Source of the DNA: DALYLB01 sp964468345
GTDB taxonomy: Bacteria; Acidobacteriota; Blastocatellia; RBC074
DNA: 64,000 nt
Direction: 5' to 3'
Assembly: GCA_964468345.1 (NCBI GenBank)
Contig: CAYXVZ010000030.1
Coordinates: 1 to 64,000 of the forward strand
Below, one piece after another: positions 1 to 8,988 of the stretch. A program made the translations under genes and the position numbers. Below the pieces are notes generated by a model. That model saw only the letters and a list, made by a program, of their open reading frames with translations. It did not search any database and had not been told where the DNA came from. How positions within the stretch are numbered: position 1 is the stretch's first letter; each line of letters begins with the position of its first letter.

Positions 1-2
1 TC

Positions 3-980
<978 letters not shown>

Positions 981-987
981 ACAGACG

Positions 988-1018
988 GAGAGGGAGAGCA
1001 GGAGAAGCTCTCCCTCTC
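988..1018. terminator. Hairpin between convergent genes (likely bidirectional terminator)
   Basis: A perfect 12-bp inverted repeat (GAGAGGGAGAGC at 988-999, complement at 1007-1018) sits directly after the hppA stop and before the convergent anti-sigma gene end. It continues into a CTCTCC-rich tract to about 1050. No T-run follows, so termination is inferred from position and stem strength. Confidence 0.55.
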
Positions 1019-1051
1019 TCCCTCTCCCGCTCTCTCCCTCTCTCCCGCTCG

Positions 1052-2209
1052 TTATTTGGAAGGCGCGGGACGTTTCCATCCCCGCCAGAAGGGTAAATCG
1101 ACGAGTTCAAATTGCGCGCCCCATGCATCGAGCATGGAGCGATTGCCGGCAAGAATGCCTTCGCGCGTAACCACGGAAGGCGGCGGAACGAGTTGCGCGA
1201 AGCGGTCATACACGAGCCCTCTGTCTTCTCCCTCGGTTCGCGAGAGCATGTGCCAGAGCGTCAGCGCATCCTGTTTCCCGGCCAGCTTGAGAATCGTTTC
1301 GATGGCGGCGGACCGCGCGGGGGCGCCTGCTTTTTCCGTATCGAAAACCGCAATCGCTTTTTGCATCGCCGCGGAGGCCGTTTTGAAATACGGCGTTCCG
1401 AGGCCGCTGACAGGACGGCTGATGCAGATCGCGCCCTGGGGAATGAACGATTCTCCGGCGGGCGATTCGAAAGCGACGATGCCGACCTGGACTTCCAGCG
1501 TGCTCTGCCCGTCGTCATTGACTTCCAGCGAATATGCGCAGCCGAGATCCACGGCCAGCGCCGACGGCGTCTCCACAAAAAACTTCCGCGGCGGCGCCCA
1601 GATCACCGCCTGCATTTTTCCGCGCGATAGGGCGATGCGATGATTGTCTTCCTGCGCGGCCACGAGGCGGAGCCGCGAGTTCGGTTCGAGTTCGATCTCG
1701 CCGATGTCGCCGACGCTGAGTTGCGCGCGCGATGCAGGATCGGTGATGAGCGATTCGCCGAGTTGCAGGCGATCGTTCTCTTCCATCGGCCGGCTGTCGA
1801 TGGTCGGCGTCCCGTCAATTCGCATGGCGGCCCATGCCGGCTGCGAGTTTTGCGCAATCTCCGGCGGCTGAGGACGACGAGACTTGACGTTCCAATAAAC
1901 CAGGCCCGCGACGATCAGCAACAGCGCCATGGCCGCCGCGGCCGAAAATCGAAGAACCGGAATTCCGGCCGGCCGCGCGGGCGCGTCCAACGCGGATTCG
2001 ATGCCCCGCCACAAGGAATCCGGCGCGGTCTCTTGCGCCATTCGTTGCAGCGACTGCACCGCGGCCTCGATCTTTTGATGCTCCCCCCGGCAGCGCTCGC
2101 ATTGCCGCAAGTGTTCAGCGACGCGCTGCGCCTCGGCCGGCGGCAATTCACCGTGGCAATAGGCCGTGAGTTGATTGGCAAGATGCCTGCGAGAGAAATT
2201 CATGCTCAT
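1052..2209 (-). CDS. Anti-sigma factor with zinc-finger N-terminus and FecR-like domain
   Basis: Probable regulator of the ECF sigma factor encoded immediately upstream. The start at 2209 is chosen because its ATG overlaps the sigma stop codon in an ATGA, the usual arrangement for sigma/anti-sigma pairs; the frame extends further upstream but only inside the sigma gene. The N-terminus has the anti-sigma zinc-binding pattern (AYCHGELPP followed by HLRQCERCRGE, i.e. HxxxCxxC). A transmembrane segment lies near residues 110-130 (AAAMALLLIVAGLVYW), and the exported C-terminal part resembles FecR/DUF4974 beta-strand domains. About 385 residues. The signal sensed is unknown. Confidence 0.85.
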   Translation of the reverse strand: MSMNFSRRHLANQLTAYCHGELPPAEAQRVAEHLRQCERCRGEHQKIEAAVQSLQRMAQETAPDSLWRGIESALDAPARPAGIPVLRFSAAAAMALLLIVAGLVYWNVKSRRPQPPEIAQNSQPAWAAMRIDGTPTIDSRPMEENDRLQLGESLITDPASRAQLSVGDIGEIELEPNSRLRLVAAQEDNHRIALSRGKMQAVIWAPPRKFFVETPSALAVDLGCAYSLEVNDDGQSTLEVQVGIVAFESPAGESFIPQGAICISRPVSGLGTPYFKTASAAMQKAIAVFDTEKAGAPARSAAIETILKLAGKQDALTLWHMLSRTEGEDRGLVYDRFAQLVPPPSVVTREGILAGNRSMLDAWGAQFELVDLPFWRGWKRPAPSK

Positions 2210-2787
2210 TTCAAATGCGAAAGTTTTTCGGCCAGTTCCGCGTGCGCCCGGTGCAGCCGCGAAGCCACCGTGCCCATCGAACAACCGAGCACCTCGGCCA
2301 TCTCCTCGTAGGAAAATCCCTCAAAATATTTCAGCAGAATCGCGATGCGCAATTTCGGCGACAGGGTTTTCACGGCTTCCTGCACGGCCGCGGTGATTTC
2401 AAATTGCTGTTCATCGATGCGGGAGATCATTTGTTCGAACTCTTTCCCTCCTTCTCCCCGCGATGCCGATTCGGCCTCGTCTCCGCCGCCAAAAAAATCG
2501 AACGAGAGAAAGCGTCGCCGTCGCCGGTGTTCATCCAGGCATGCGTTGACGACCATGCGATATAACCAGGTCTCGAACCGGGCTTCCTGCCGATACTGCC
2601 GGATGGCTGTGAAGAGCTTCAAAAAAACCTGTTGCGAAACATCGTGCGCAACGGCTTCGTCCCCCGTGAAATGCAGCGCGATCGTCCAGACCCGGTGTTT
2701 ATGGGCCTCGAACAACTGCCGAAACGCGTCGCGGTCGCCCTGCCGGCAGGCTTCGATCAGTTGTTGGGGGGTCAATTGCGCTGTCAT
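2206..2787 (-). CDS. ECF-type RNA polymerase sigma factor
   Basis: A 193-residue alternative sigma factor. Region 2 is visible as FRQLFEAHKHRVWTIALHFTGDEAVAHDVSQQVFLKLF with FETWLYRMVVNACLDEHRR, and region 4 as LSPKLRIAILLKYFEGFSYEEMAEVLGCSMGTVASRLHRAHAEL, a helix-turn-helix that would contact the -35 element. It overlaps the anti-sigma gene by 4 bp. The beta-propeller gene downstream of the anti-sigma... is in fact upstream on this strand (2800-3645), only 12 bp away, so the three genes probably form one transcript read leftward. Confidence 0.93.
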   Translation of the reverse strand: MTAQLTPQQLIEACRQGDRDAFRQLFEAHKHRVWTIALHFTGDEAVAHDVSQQVFLKLFTAIRQYRQEARFETWLYRMVVNACLDEHRRRRRFLSFDFFGGGDEAESASRGEGGKEFEQMISRIDEQQFEITAAVQEAVKTLSPKLRIAILLKYFEGFSYEEMAEVLGCSMGTVASRLHRAHAELAEKLSHLK

Positions 2788-2799
2788 TTGTATCGGAAA

Positions 2800-3645
2800 T
2801 CAGAATGTTCGTTCCGCGCCGTTTCGTTGAATGTGCCGCACGCGCACTTCATTGGCGGCATTGAATTCCAGCAGCCAGAGATTTCCATTCGGATCAAACA
2901 GGCCTCCCGAGGGAGCCCAGCCGCCCGTCGATCGCGCAACGACCGTGCGCTCGCCGCTGCGCGCGACCTTGAGGACGAGTTTCTCACCTGCGATGGCGAC
3001 ATAGACGCTGCCCTCTCCGTCCGCCCAGAGTCCTTCGTTGTAATGCGGCGTGGAGGCGACCGCGGGGGCTGGCCATCGTTCACTCAACCCCGTCGCCAAG
3101 GTTTTGATCCGGCCGTCTTTTTCAATCCGCACCAGATCCGCTCGGTCCATCAGATAGAGCGTTCCATCCGGCATGGCGATCATTCTGCCAATGCCCTGAA
3201 ACCGGCCCTGCGCGCGGTCACAGATCGATCCATCGGGCATCCGCATTTTGATCGTGCTGATCGCTCCCCGCTCGGCCCAGTACATCGAGCCCGCGCCATC
3301 GCGAATAAAACTGTAATCTCGCTGGAATCCTTCGCGAGCGGGGATGAGTTCCACCACCCTGCCATCCTTTTTTAACGACCAGACGCGATGCCCCCATTTG
3401 TCCGTGCTGCCCTCATACCATAAATGCTCGCCATACAGATTGTCATTGCCATCGAGGCAAAGCTCATGCGTATGCACATTCGGCACGGCAATCGATTTCT
3501 TTCCCTCCGGCGTGATCTTCCAAACCTGTTTGAGATCTGTGTAAAACACGTTCCCCTGCCGGTCCCGCACGATGCCGACACCGGGATCGGCCTGGGCGGT
3601 GATTGTGAAAAGAAGCAAAAACAGAAGCGCAAATTGTTTTTTCAT
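2800..3645 (-). CDS. Secreted NHL/SMP-30-like beta-propeller protein
   Basis: A 281-residue exported protein of unknown specific function. Start 3645 (MKKQFALLFLLLF) gives a clear signal peptide ending near TITAQA; upstream codons come from an 84-bp tandem repeat and are unlikely to be translated. The mature part consists of repeated blade-like units (DRQGNVFYTD, GNDNLYGEHLW, DGAGSMYWAE, PDGTLYLMD, GEGSVYVAI, PNGNLWLLE), typical of NHL or gluconolactonase-like propellers. It ends 12 bp before the sigma-factor start, suggesting that it heads the sigma/anti-sigma transcript or shares its regulation. No catalytic residues can be assigned with confidence. Confidence 0.7.
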   Translation of the reverse strand: MKKQFALLFLLLFTITAQADPGVGIVRDRQGNVFYTDLKQVWKITPEGKKSIAVPNVHTHELCLDGNDNLYGEHLWYEGSTDKWGHRVWSLKKDGRVVELIPAREGFQRDYSFIRDGAGSMYWAERGAISTIKMRMPDGSICDRAQGRFQGIGRMIAMPDGTLYLMDRADLVRIEKDGRIKTLATGLSERWPAPAVASTPHYNEGLWADGEGSVYVAIAGEKLVLKVARSGERTVVARSTGGWAPSGGLFDPNGNLWLLEFNAANEVRVRHIQRNGAERTF

Positions 3646-3657
3646 GGGATCTCCTCT

Positions 3658-3825
3658 CTGGGTACGCACGCGTCCCCGCGTGCTCTCGGAAAATGCCCGC
3701 GAAGCGCTCCTTATTTCAGTCAGGAAAAGGAAGGCTCCGCCCTGGGTACGCACGCGTCCTCGCGTGCTCTCGGAAAATGCCCGCGAAGCGCTCCTTATTT
3801 CAGTCAGGAAAAGGAAGGCTCCGCC
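3658..3825. repeat. 84-bp tandem duplication
   Basis: Two nearly identical 84-bp units start at about 3658 and 3742 (each beginning CTGGGTACGCACGCGTCC). A third, inverted fragment of the same word lies at about 3841-3865 (GGGGACGCGTGCGTGCCC). The block fills most of the gap between the divergent propeller and amidohydrolase genes and overlaps the region where their promoters should lie. Confidence 0.85.
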
Positions 3826-3985
3826 GCTTCAATCTCATAGCAAGCGGGGACGCGTGCGTGCCCGGGCATTCACTTGGACGAAGCAACCGGATCTTTTCTT
3901 CCCTGGATTTCGATTTTTTTCCGGGAACGATAAAATGGGCGGGTTCCGGCGATAAATCATTCCGATCTTCATGGAGAAAACCTAG

Positions 3986-5686
3986 ATGCGAAGCAGAACG
4001 ATCGTCTCGTTGCTGGCCCTTATGTTTGGCCTGGGCACATTTCAAACGCAACCCGCCAAGCCCGATCCGGCCGAGATCGTATTCAAAAACGGCAATGTCT
4101 ATACCCTCAATGAATCGCGTCCCACGGCCGAGGCCATCGCGATTCGCTATGGCAAGATCCTGGCGGTCGGCAGCAACGCCGAAATGAAAAACTTCGAGGG
4201 GAAAAAGACGAAGATCGTCGATTTGAAAGGCCTGACGGTCGTCCCGGGGATGATCGATGCGCACTATCATTTTTCCGGCGTCGGTTTTCGAGAAATGAAT
4301 CTGAATCTCGAAGGCACGACCAGCCTCGAAGATTTTCTGGCGAAGGTCAAAGCGCGCGTCGACAAAGCCAAGCCCGGGGACTGGGTGACGGGCCGCGGCT
4401 GGATCGAAACCTTCTGGAAACCGCAGGCCTTTCCGACGCGATGGGACCTGGACAAGATTTCGCCGAACAATCCCGTTTATCTGACGCGCGCCGACGGCCA
4501 CGGCGCCATTGCCAACACCGCGGCCCTCAAGATCGCCGGCATCGATAAGAATACGGAAAGCCCGTTCGGCGGCGAGATCATGATGGACAAGCAGCGCGGC
4601 GAACCCACCGGCATGCTGGTCGATCGCGCGCAGGGCCTGGTGACGAAGCATATCCCCAAACCCACGGCCGCCGATCAGGAACAGGCGTTGATACTGGCCG
4701 ACAAGCGCAGCACCAGCCTCGGCTGGACGGCGGTGCATGACGCGGGCGTCGGTTATGACCAGATCGAGATGGTCAAAAAACTGCTCGGCGAATCGAAATT
4801 GAAAATTCGACTTTATGAAGCCATCCGCGGCCCGAGTCCCGATGCACAGCGCCTGTTGCGAAACGGCCCGGACATCGGGCTCTATGACGGGCGATTGACG
4901 GTCCGCACGATCAAGATCAGCATCGACGGCGCGCTCGGCTCGAAAGGCGCGGCGCTGCTCGACAATTATTCCGATCACCACACGAACGGCCTCCTGACCT
5001 TTAAGCCCGAACAGGTCATGCCGATTCTCGAACAGGCGTTGAAACGCGGCATCCAACTCGAAGTCCACGCCATCGGCGACCGCGCGAATCGAACCATTCT
5101 CGACTGGTATGAAAGCGCCTTCGACAATGTTCCGCCGATCCAGCGCAGCGACCGTTCCGATCCGCGGTGGCGCATCGAACATGCCCAGATCGTTCATCCC
5201 GACGATATTCCGCGCTTCAAGAAACTCGGCGTCATTCCTTCGATGCAGCCTTCGCACGCGATCGGCGATCTGCACTTCGCCGGCAGCCGGCTGGGAATGA
5301 ACCGTTTGAAAGGCGCGTATGCGTGGCAGACCCTGATCAAACAGGGCAACATCATCGCGGGCGGCTCCGACGCGCCGGTCGAACGCGGCGAACCAATGAT
5401 CGAGTTTTATGCCGCCGTCGCGCGCAAGGATCTGAAAGGCTTCACGGGCGAAGGCTGGCATCCCGAAGAAGCCGTCACCCGCGAGCAGGCCCTGAAAATG
5501 TTCACGCTCTGGGCGGCTTATGCGGCCTTCGAGGAAAAATCGCGCGGTTCGATCGAAGCCGGCAAAGCCGCGGATCTGACGATTTTGACAGCCGATATTA
5601 TGAAGATTCCGGAAGCGGAGATTTTGAAGACCCGCTGCGCGATGACCGTCATCAACGGCGAGATCGTTTTCGAGACGGGGAAATAA
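3986..5686 (+). CDS. Amidohydrolase family 3 protein, exported
   Basis: A 566-residue metal-dependent hydrolase of the YtcJ/amidohydrolase-3 group; the substrate is not predictable. A hydrophobic leader (MRSRTIVSLLALMFGLGTF) suggests export. The small beta-domain lead-in (FKNGNVYTLNESRPTAEAIAIRYGKILAVG) is followed by the first metal motif GMIDAHYH (HxH), then EVHAIGDRANR, RIEHAQIVHPDD and GGSDAPVE, the expected series of metal and catalytic motifs. The C-terminus returns to the beta-domain (GSIEAGKAADLTILTADIM). The gene is monocistronic, with a hairpin immediately downstream at 5698-5720. Confidence 0.9.
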   Translation: MRSRTIVSLLALMFGLGTFQTQPAKPDPAEIVFKNGNVYTLNESRPTAEAIAIRYGKILAVGSNAEMKNFEGKKTKIVDLKGLTVVPGMIDAHYHFSGVGFREMNLNLEGTTSLEDFLAKVKARVDKAKPGDWVTGRGWIETFWKPQAFPTRWDLDKISPNNPVYLTRADGHGAIANTAALKIAGIDKNTESPFGGEIMMDKQRGEPTGMLVDRAQGLVTKHIPKPTAADQEQALILADKRSTSLGWTAVHDAGVGYDQIEMVKKLLGESKLKIRLYEAIRGPSPDAQRLLRNGPDIGLYDGRLTVRTIKISIDGALGSKGAALLDNYSDHHTNGLLTFKPEQVMPILEQALKRGIQLEVHAIGDRANRTILDWYESAFDNVPPIQRSDRSDPRWRIEHAQIVHPDDIPRFKKLGVIPSMQPSHAIGDLHFAGSRLGMNRLKGAYAWQTLIKQGNIIAGGSDAPVERGEPMIEFYAAVARKDLKGFTGEGWHPEEAVTREQALKMFTLWAAYAAFEEKSRGSIEAGKAADLTILTADIMKIPEAEILKTRCAMTVINGEIVFETGK

Positions 5687-5697
5687 CGACTCGGTGT

Positions 5698-5720
5698 GGT
5701 GCAGATTCCCAATCTGCACC
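5698..5720 (+). terminator. Short hairpin after amidohydrolase
   Basis: GGTGCAGATT (5698-5707) pairs with AATCTGCACC (5711-5720) across a CCC loop, 12 bp after the stop codon. A similar but diverged hairpin word (GGTGCAGGTT..AACCTTCACC) occurs at about 5896-5918. No T-run is present. Confidence 0.5.
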
Positions 5721-5763
5721 ATCGTCGCGTGACCTTCCCACTCCGGGCGAAATTACGCAGGTA

Positions 5764-5849
5764 AGATTTCAACCACGAAGAAACGAAGCGCACGAAGAAA
5801 GGGGGATACTCCTTTCTTCGTGCGCTTCGTTTCTTTGTGGTTGAAATCT
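5764..5849. repeat. Long near-perfect palindrome (about 38-bp arms)
   Basis: The left arm, rich in ACGAAGAAACGAAGCGC, is repeated in inverse orientation after a ~10-bp loop, with about one mismatch. It sits between the convergent amidohydrolase and cysteine dioxygenase genes. Its size and word structure resemble the CACAGAG hairpins elsewhere in this window. Besides this element and the short hairpins flanking it, 5687-5929 holds no gene. Confidence 0.85.
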
Positions 5850-5929
5850 ATTCAGATGGTCCTGATTTCGCATTCAGTGGATCTTTTTCGACGCTGGTGC
5901 AGGTTGGGAACCTTCACCACAGTGAATAA

Positions 5930-6589
5930 TCACCGCATCAACTGAATCAGCGACGGCGCGGCGGGCGCGAGGTCCGGACGCGGCTGCAATTCGCCGTATT
6001 TGCTGAAATAGCTCAGTTGCCGGCGATAGCAATGATTCCCTTCCATATCAAAGGCAACGCAGGAATCGATCGGTCGCGAATAAATGTGAATGCTGATGGC
6101 TCGCTCCCGATCCGGGCTGAGGTTATATAAGCGGTGAATCGTCTGCAGTTTGTCCGCCGTCATCACGGGGCCGCCCGCACAAGCTTCGGTTTCGCGAAGA
6201 AATTCCAGCCGCGTATGATCCGAACCCGCCAGGCAATCGAGGCCGACCACATTCTGATTTTCCGGATGGTCACACCCCATCCATTTGTAATCGACCACGC
6301 CCAGATTCCCGGATTGCGGAATCATCCAGCATAACTGGCCATTGTGCGTATGCACCGAGGTCCTCTGCCCGGGCTGCCAACAGATGGTCATTACTTCGAA
6401 GAGATCATCGCGGTAAATCATATTCCGCGTATAAAAGTGATCGTCGAAAAACACATACGGGGCAAGCGACGCATCGCTGATCTGGACGCTGGAACAATAA
6501 TCCAACACGCTGTCCCGCGTAATCAGCCCCTGCTCGAAGGTACGGATTCGACTCACGAAATCATCGATACTGATCAGCGGCTTCGCCAT
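5930..6589 (-). CDS. Cysteine dioxygenase type I family
   Basis: A 219-residue non-heme iron cupin that would oxidise cysteine (or a related thiol) to its sulfinic acid. The iron ligands are visible as H80 and H82 in SVHTHNGQ and H152 in QTIHRLYN; the catalytic Ser-His-Tyr region shows as ISIHIYSRPIDSC with H168 and Y170. The start at 6589 is the only ATG consistent with family length. The next gene on this strand (APC permease) lies upstream at 6831-8771, separated by 240 bp of hairpin repeat, so co-transcription is possible but not evident. Confidence 0.9.
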   Translation of the reverse strand: MAKPLISIDDFVSRIRTFEQGLITRDSVLDYCSSVQISDASLAPYVFFDDHFYTRNMIYRDDLFEVMTICWQPGQRTSVHTHNGQLCWMIPQSGNLGVVDYKWMGCDHPENQNVVGLDCLAGSDHTRLEFLRETEACAGGPVMTADKLQTIHRLYNLSPDRERAISIHIYSRPIDSCVAFDMEGNHCYRRQLSYFSKYGELQPRPDLAPAAPSLIQLMR

Positions 6590-6640
6590 CTCGGCCTCCT
6601 TTTCTATATCTTAACAAGAAACTTTAAAGAGAAAGAGAAA

Positions 6641-6825
6641 GCAAAAGGCAAATATCAAAAGGCAAAAATCGGAATCTTTTTTCGGCATGATTCCGACTGT
6701 TGCCTTTTGATATTTGCCCTTTGCCTTTTGTTTTCATCTGCGGGTTTCCCCCTTTTACATCGCTCTCCTGTCTCCTCTTCTCCTTGTCCCCTTGTCCCCT
6801 TGTCCCCTTGTCCCCTTGTCCCCTT
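6641..6825. repeat. Inverted word repeat followed by CCCTTGT iterations
   Basis: AAAAGGCAAATATCAAAAGG (from about 6643) is mirrored by its complement at about 6709-6730. Then, at about 6783-6825, a tandem CCCTTGT-type tract occurs. It lies between two leftward genes. No coding capacity is evident. Confidence 0.75.
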
Positions 6826-6830
6826 CCCTC

Positions 6831-8771
6831 TTATCCGCCGACGTGCACGGCCGGTCGTCGGGAGCGATCCGGTTCCGCCTGTCGCAGGATTTCGTGCGTC
6901 ACGGGCGCCGTATCGCCTTCGCCAAAGAAGATGAATTTCATGACGTACACCAGCGGATTTCCTTCGGTCCATCCGAAATAGACGTGCGGGATCTGTCCCG
7001 TTTCATTTCGCACGTGCAGCAGAAAAGCCGCTATCGCATTCGGCACTGACGGACTTTTCGTCCGCAGGATCTTGTAATTTCCCATCCGGATGCCGCGGAT
7101 TTTCAGAACGCCCGAAAAGTCGGATGCGTCGCCCGGCCGCACCTCGAAAAAGAGCACCGGGTCCTCCGACGGGATGTGATTGTTCCAGCGCTCTTCTTTT
7201 TCCTTCAGTCGATACTCGTCGACATCGCCGCGATCCTGCCGGTTCGCGATGATGCGAATCGTGCCTTTTTTGGCCTCTTCAATAAATTGCCGCGCGGTAT
7301 CGTTCAGTTCCACGCCATCGACCCGGAGTTCCGTGGAACGCAGCGCACGCGACATAAAGGAAACCAGGATGATCGAGCCGATGAAGATCGACGCAATCTT
7401 GATTCCCTCGGGCTGCGAATACAGATTGACGCCGGTGGTATAAATAAAAATCAGCGCGATGAGCAGATACGCCCATTGCTTCCATCCGGTGCCCCACTGC
7501 GCAATGGCAACCGCAACCGCGGCCGAGAGCATCAGCGCCAGCACGCCGGTTGCATACGCTCCGCCCTGGGCTTCGACATCGGCCTCAAAGACCACCGTGA
7601 CGACAAAACAGATCGCCGTCAACACCAGCGTCAAGGGCCGCGTGGCGCGCGCCCACTCCGGCGCCATTCCGTAACGCGGGAGGTAGCGCGGAACGATGTT
7701 GAGCAGCCCGGCCATGGCCGACGATCCCGCAAACCAGAGAATCGAAATCGTGCTCAGATCGTAGAGCGTTCCGAAAATATCCCCGAGATAACGATGCGCC
7801 AGATAGGCCAGGGCGCGGCCGTATGCCTCGCCGCCGTTCTGAAACTCTTTCGCGGGTATCAGGACCGTCGTCACGATGCTGCTCAAGATCAGCAGCACGC
7901 TCATAATGGCGGCCGCCGTCAGCAACAATTTCTTGCCGTTTCGAATGCGGCCCATGGGGTTCTTTTCCGTATCCGTCTCGTCTCCCTTGACGAGCGGCAT
8001 CACCACCACGCCGGTCTCAAACCCCGACAAGCCAAGCGCAAGCTTTGGAAACAGCAGCATGGACGCCGCAATCATCATCATCGGATTGCCATGCCGCAAA
8101 AACAGATCCGCTTTCCATTGAGCCAGATATTCGGGATGCATCGCAATCTGATACAGGCCCGTGAAGAGCGTAACGAGATTGAGCGCGATATACACGATGA
8201 CGAGCAGAACCGCGATGCCGATCGCTTCCTTGAAGCCTTTCAGGAAGATCGCGCCCAGCATGGCAATCAGCACCAGCGTCACCGCGACCTCGCGGCCGTG
8301 CAGAAAATGCGGCGCGAACGGATTCTCGATAATGTGCGCCGTGGCGTCCGCGGCGGAAAGCGTGATCGTGATAATAAAGCTCGTCGCCGCAAATCCAAGC
8401 AGCGCCAGAACGAACATCTTCCCGCGCCAGCGGGGCAACAGGTCTTCGAGCATCGAAATCGACCCGTCGCCGTGCGGACTGGCCTCCGCAACGCGCCGGT
8501 ACATCGGCAACGCTCCGAACAACGTCAATAACACCAGCACCATGGTCGCAATCGGTGAGAGAGCGCCCGCCGCTAAAAAGGCAATGCCGGGCTGATATCC
8601 CAGCGTCGAAAAATAGTCGACCCCGGTCAGGCACATCACCTGCCACCAATGGTGCGTGTGATACTGCCCTTCCTTCCCATGCGGTCCTTCGATCTCTTTG
8701 ACCTGGCCTTCCAGGAACCACTGTTTAAATGTGCGTGCGGGTAGTTTCGATGAGACAGACGCTTCGGACAT
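6831..8771 (-). CDS. APC superfamily amino-acid permease
   Basis: A 646-residue integral membrane transporter with about 12 hydrophobic segments between residues 40 and 470. The N-terminal GVDYFSTLGYQPGIAFLAAG resembles the substrate-binding first helix of APC permeases. A soluble C-terminal extension of about 160 residues follows the membrane part, which is longer than in minimal family members. Substrate cannot be read from sequence. The neighbouring cysteine dioxygenase suggests a link to amino-acid or sulfur-amino-acid metabolism, but that is only contextual. Start 8771 has methionine followed by a short soluble N-terminus. Confidence 0.85.
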   Translation of the reverse strand: MSEASVSSKLPARTFKQWFLEGQVKEIEGPHGKEGQYHTHHWWQVMCLTGVDYFSTLGYQPGIAFLAAGALSPIATMVLVLLTLFGALPMYRRVAEASPHGDGSISMLEDLLPRWRGKMFVLALLGFAATSFIITITLSAADATAHIIENPFAPHFLHGREVAVTLVLIAMLGAIFLKGFKEAIGIAVLLVIVYIALNLVTLFTGLYQIAMHPEYLAQWKADLFLRHGNPMMMIAASMLLFPKLALGLSGFETGVVVMPLVKGDETDTEKNPMGRIRNGKKLLLTAAAIMSVLLILSSIVTTVLIPAKEFQNGGEAYGRALAYLAHRYLGDIFGTLYDLSTISILWFAGSSAMAGLLNIVPRYLPRYGMAPEWARATRPLTLVLTAICFVVTVVFEADVEAQGGAYATGVLALMLSAAVAVAIAQWGTGWKQWAYLLIALIFIYTTGVNLYSQPEGIKIASIFIGSIILVSFMSRALRSTELRVDGVELNDTARQFIEEAKKGTIRIIANRQDRGDVDEYRLKEKEERWNNHIPSEDPVLFFEVRPGDASDFSGVLKIRGIRMGNYKILRTKSPSVPNAIAAFLLHVRNETGQIPHVYFGWTEGNPLVYVMKFIFFGEGDTAPVTHEILRQAEPDRSRRPAVHVGG

Positions 8772-8895
8772 AATTTCCTATTTCTCGCGAGGCCCCCCAA
8801 AAAGGCCGCTCGCGAAACTCCTATTCTTTTTGTTCATCGCAGCTATTTGTGGTGAGAATCTACCGCAAGATCGGTTGTTCGGGAAGCGTAATTAG

Positions 8896-8985
8896 AAGTC
8901 TCGAGTCCTAAGTCCCGAGTCCCAAGTCTAAAGTCCAAAGGCAAAAGCTGTCCGGGCGCAGGACTCGGGACTCGGGACTCCGGAC
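8896..8985. repeat. Inverted word repeat (AGTCCCG/CGGGACT)
   Basis: Iterations of AGTCCCGAGTCCCAAGTC on the left are mirrored by GGACTCGGGACTCGGGACTC on the right, forming a long hairpin between the leftward lipocalin and permease genes. The 217-bp gap 8772-8988 holds no gene. Confidence 0.8.
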
Positions 8986-8988
8986 CTT

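Noticed and set aside
3800..5722. 640-codon frame antisense to the amidohydrolase
   Set aside because: Shadow of a well-supported metal-dependent hydrolase; no family features.
6783..6825. CCCTTGT tandem tract considered as a CRISPR-like array
   Set aside because: Units are 7 bp without spacers; a simple repeat. No CRISPR array or cas gene was seen anywhere in the window.
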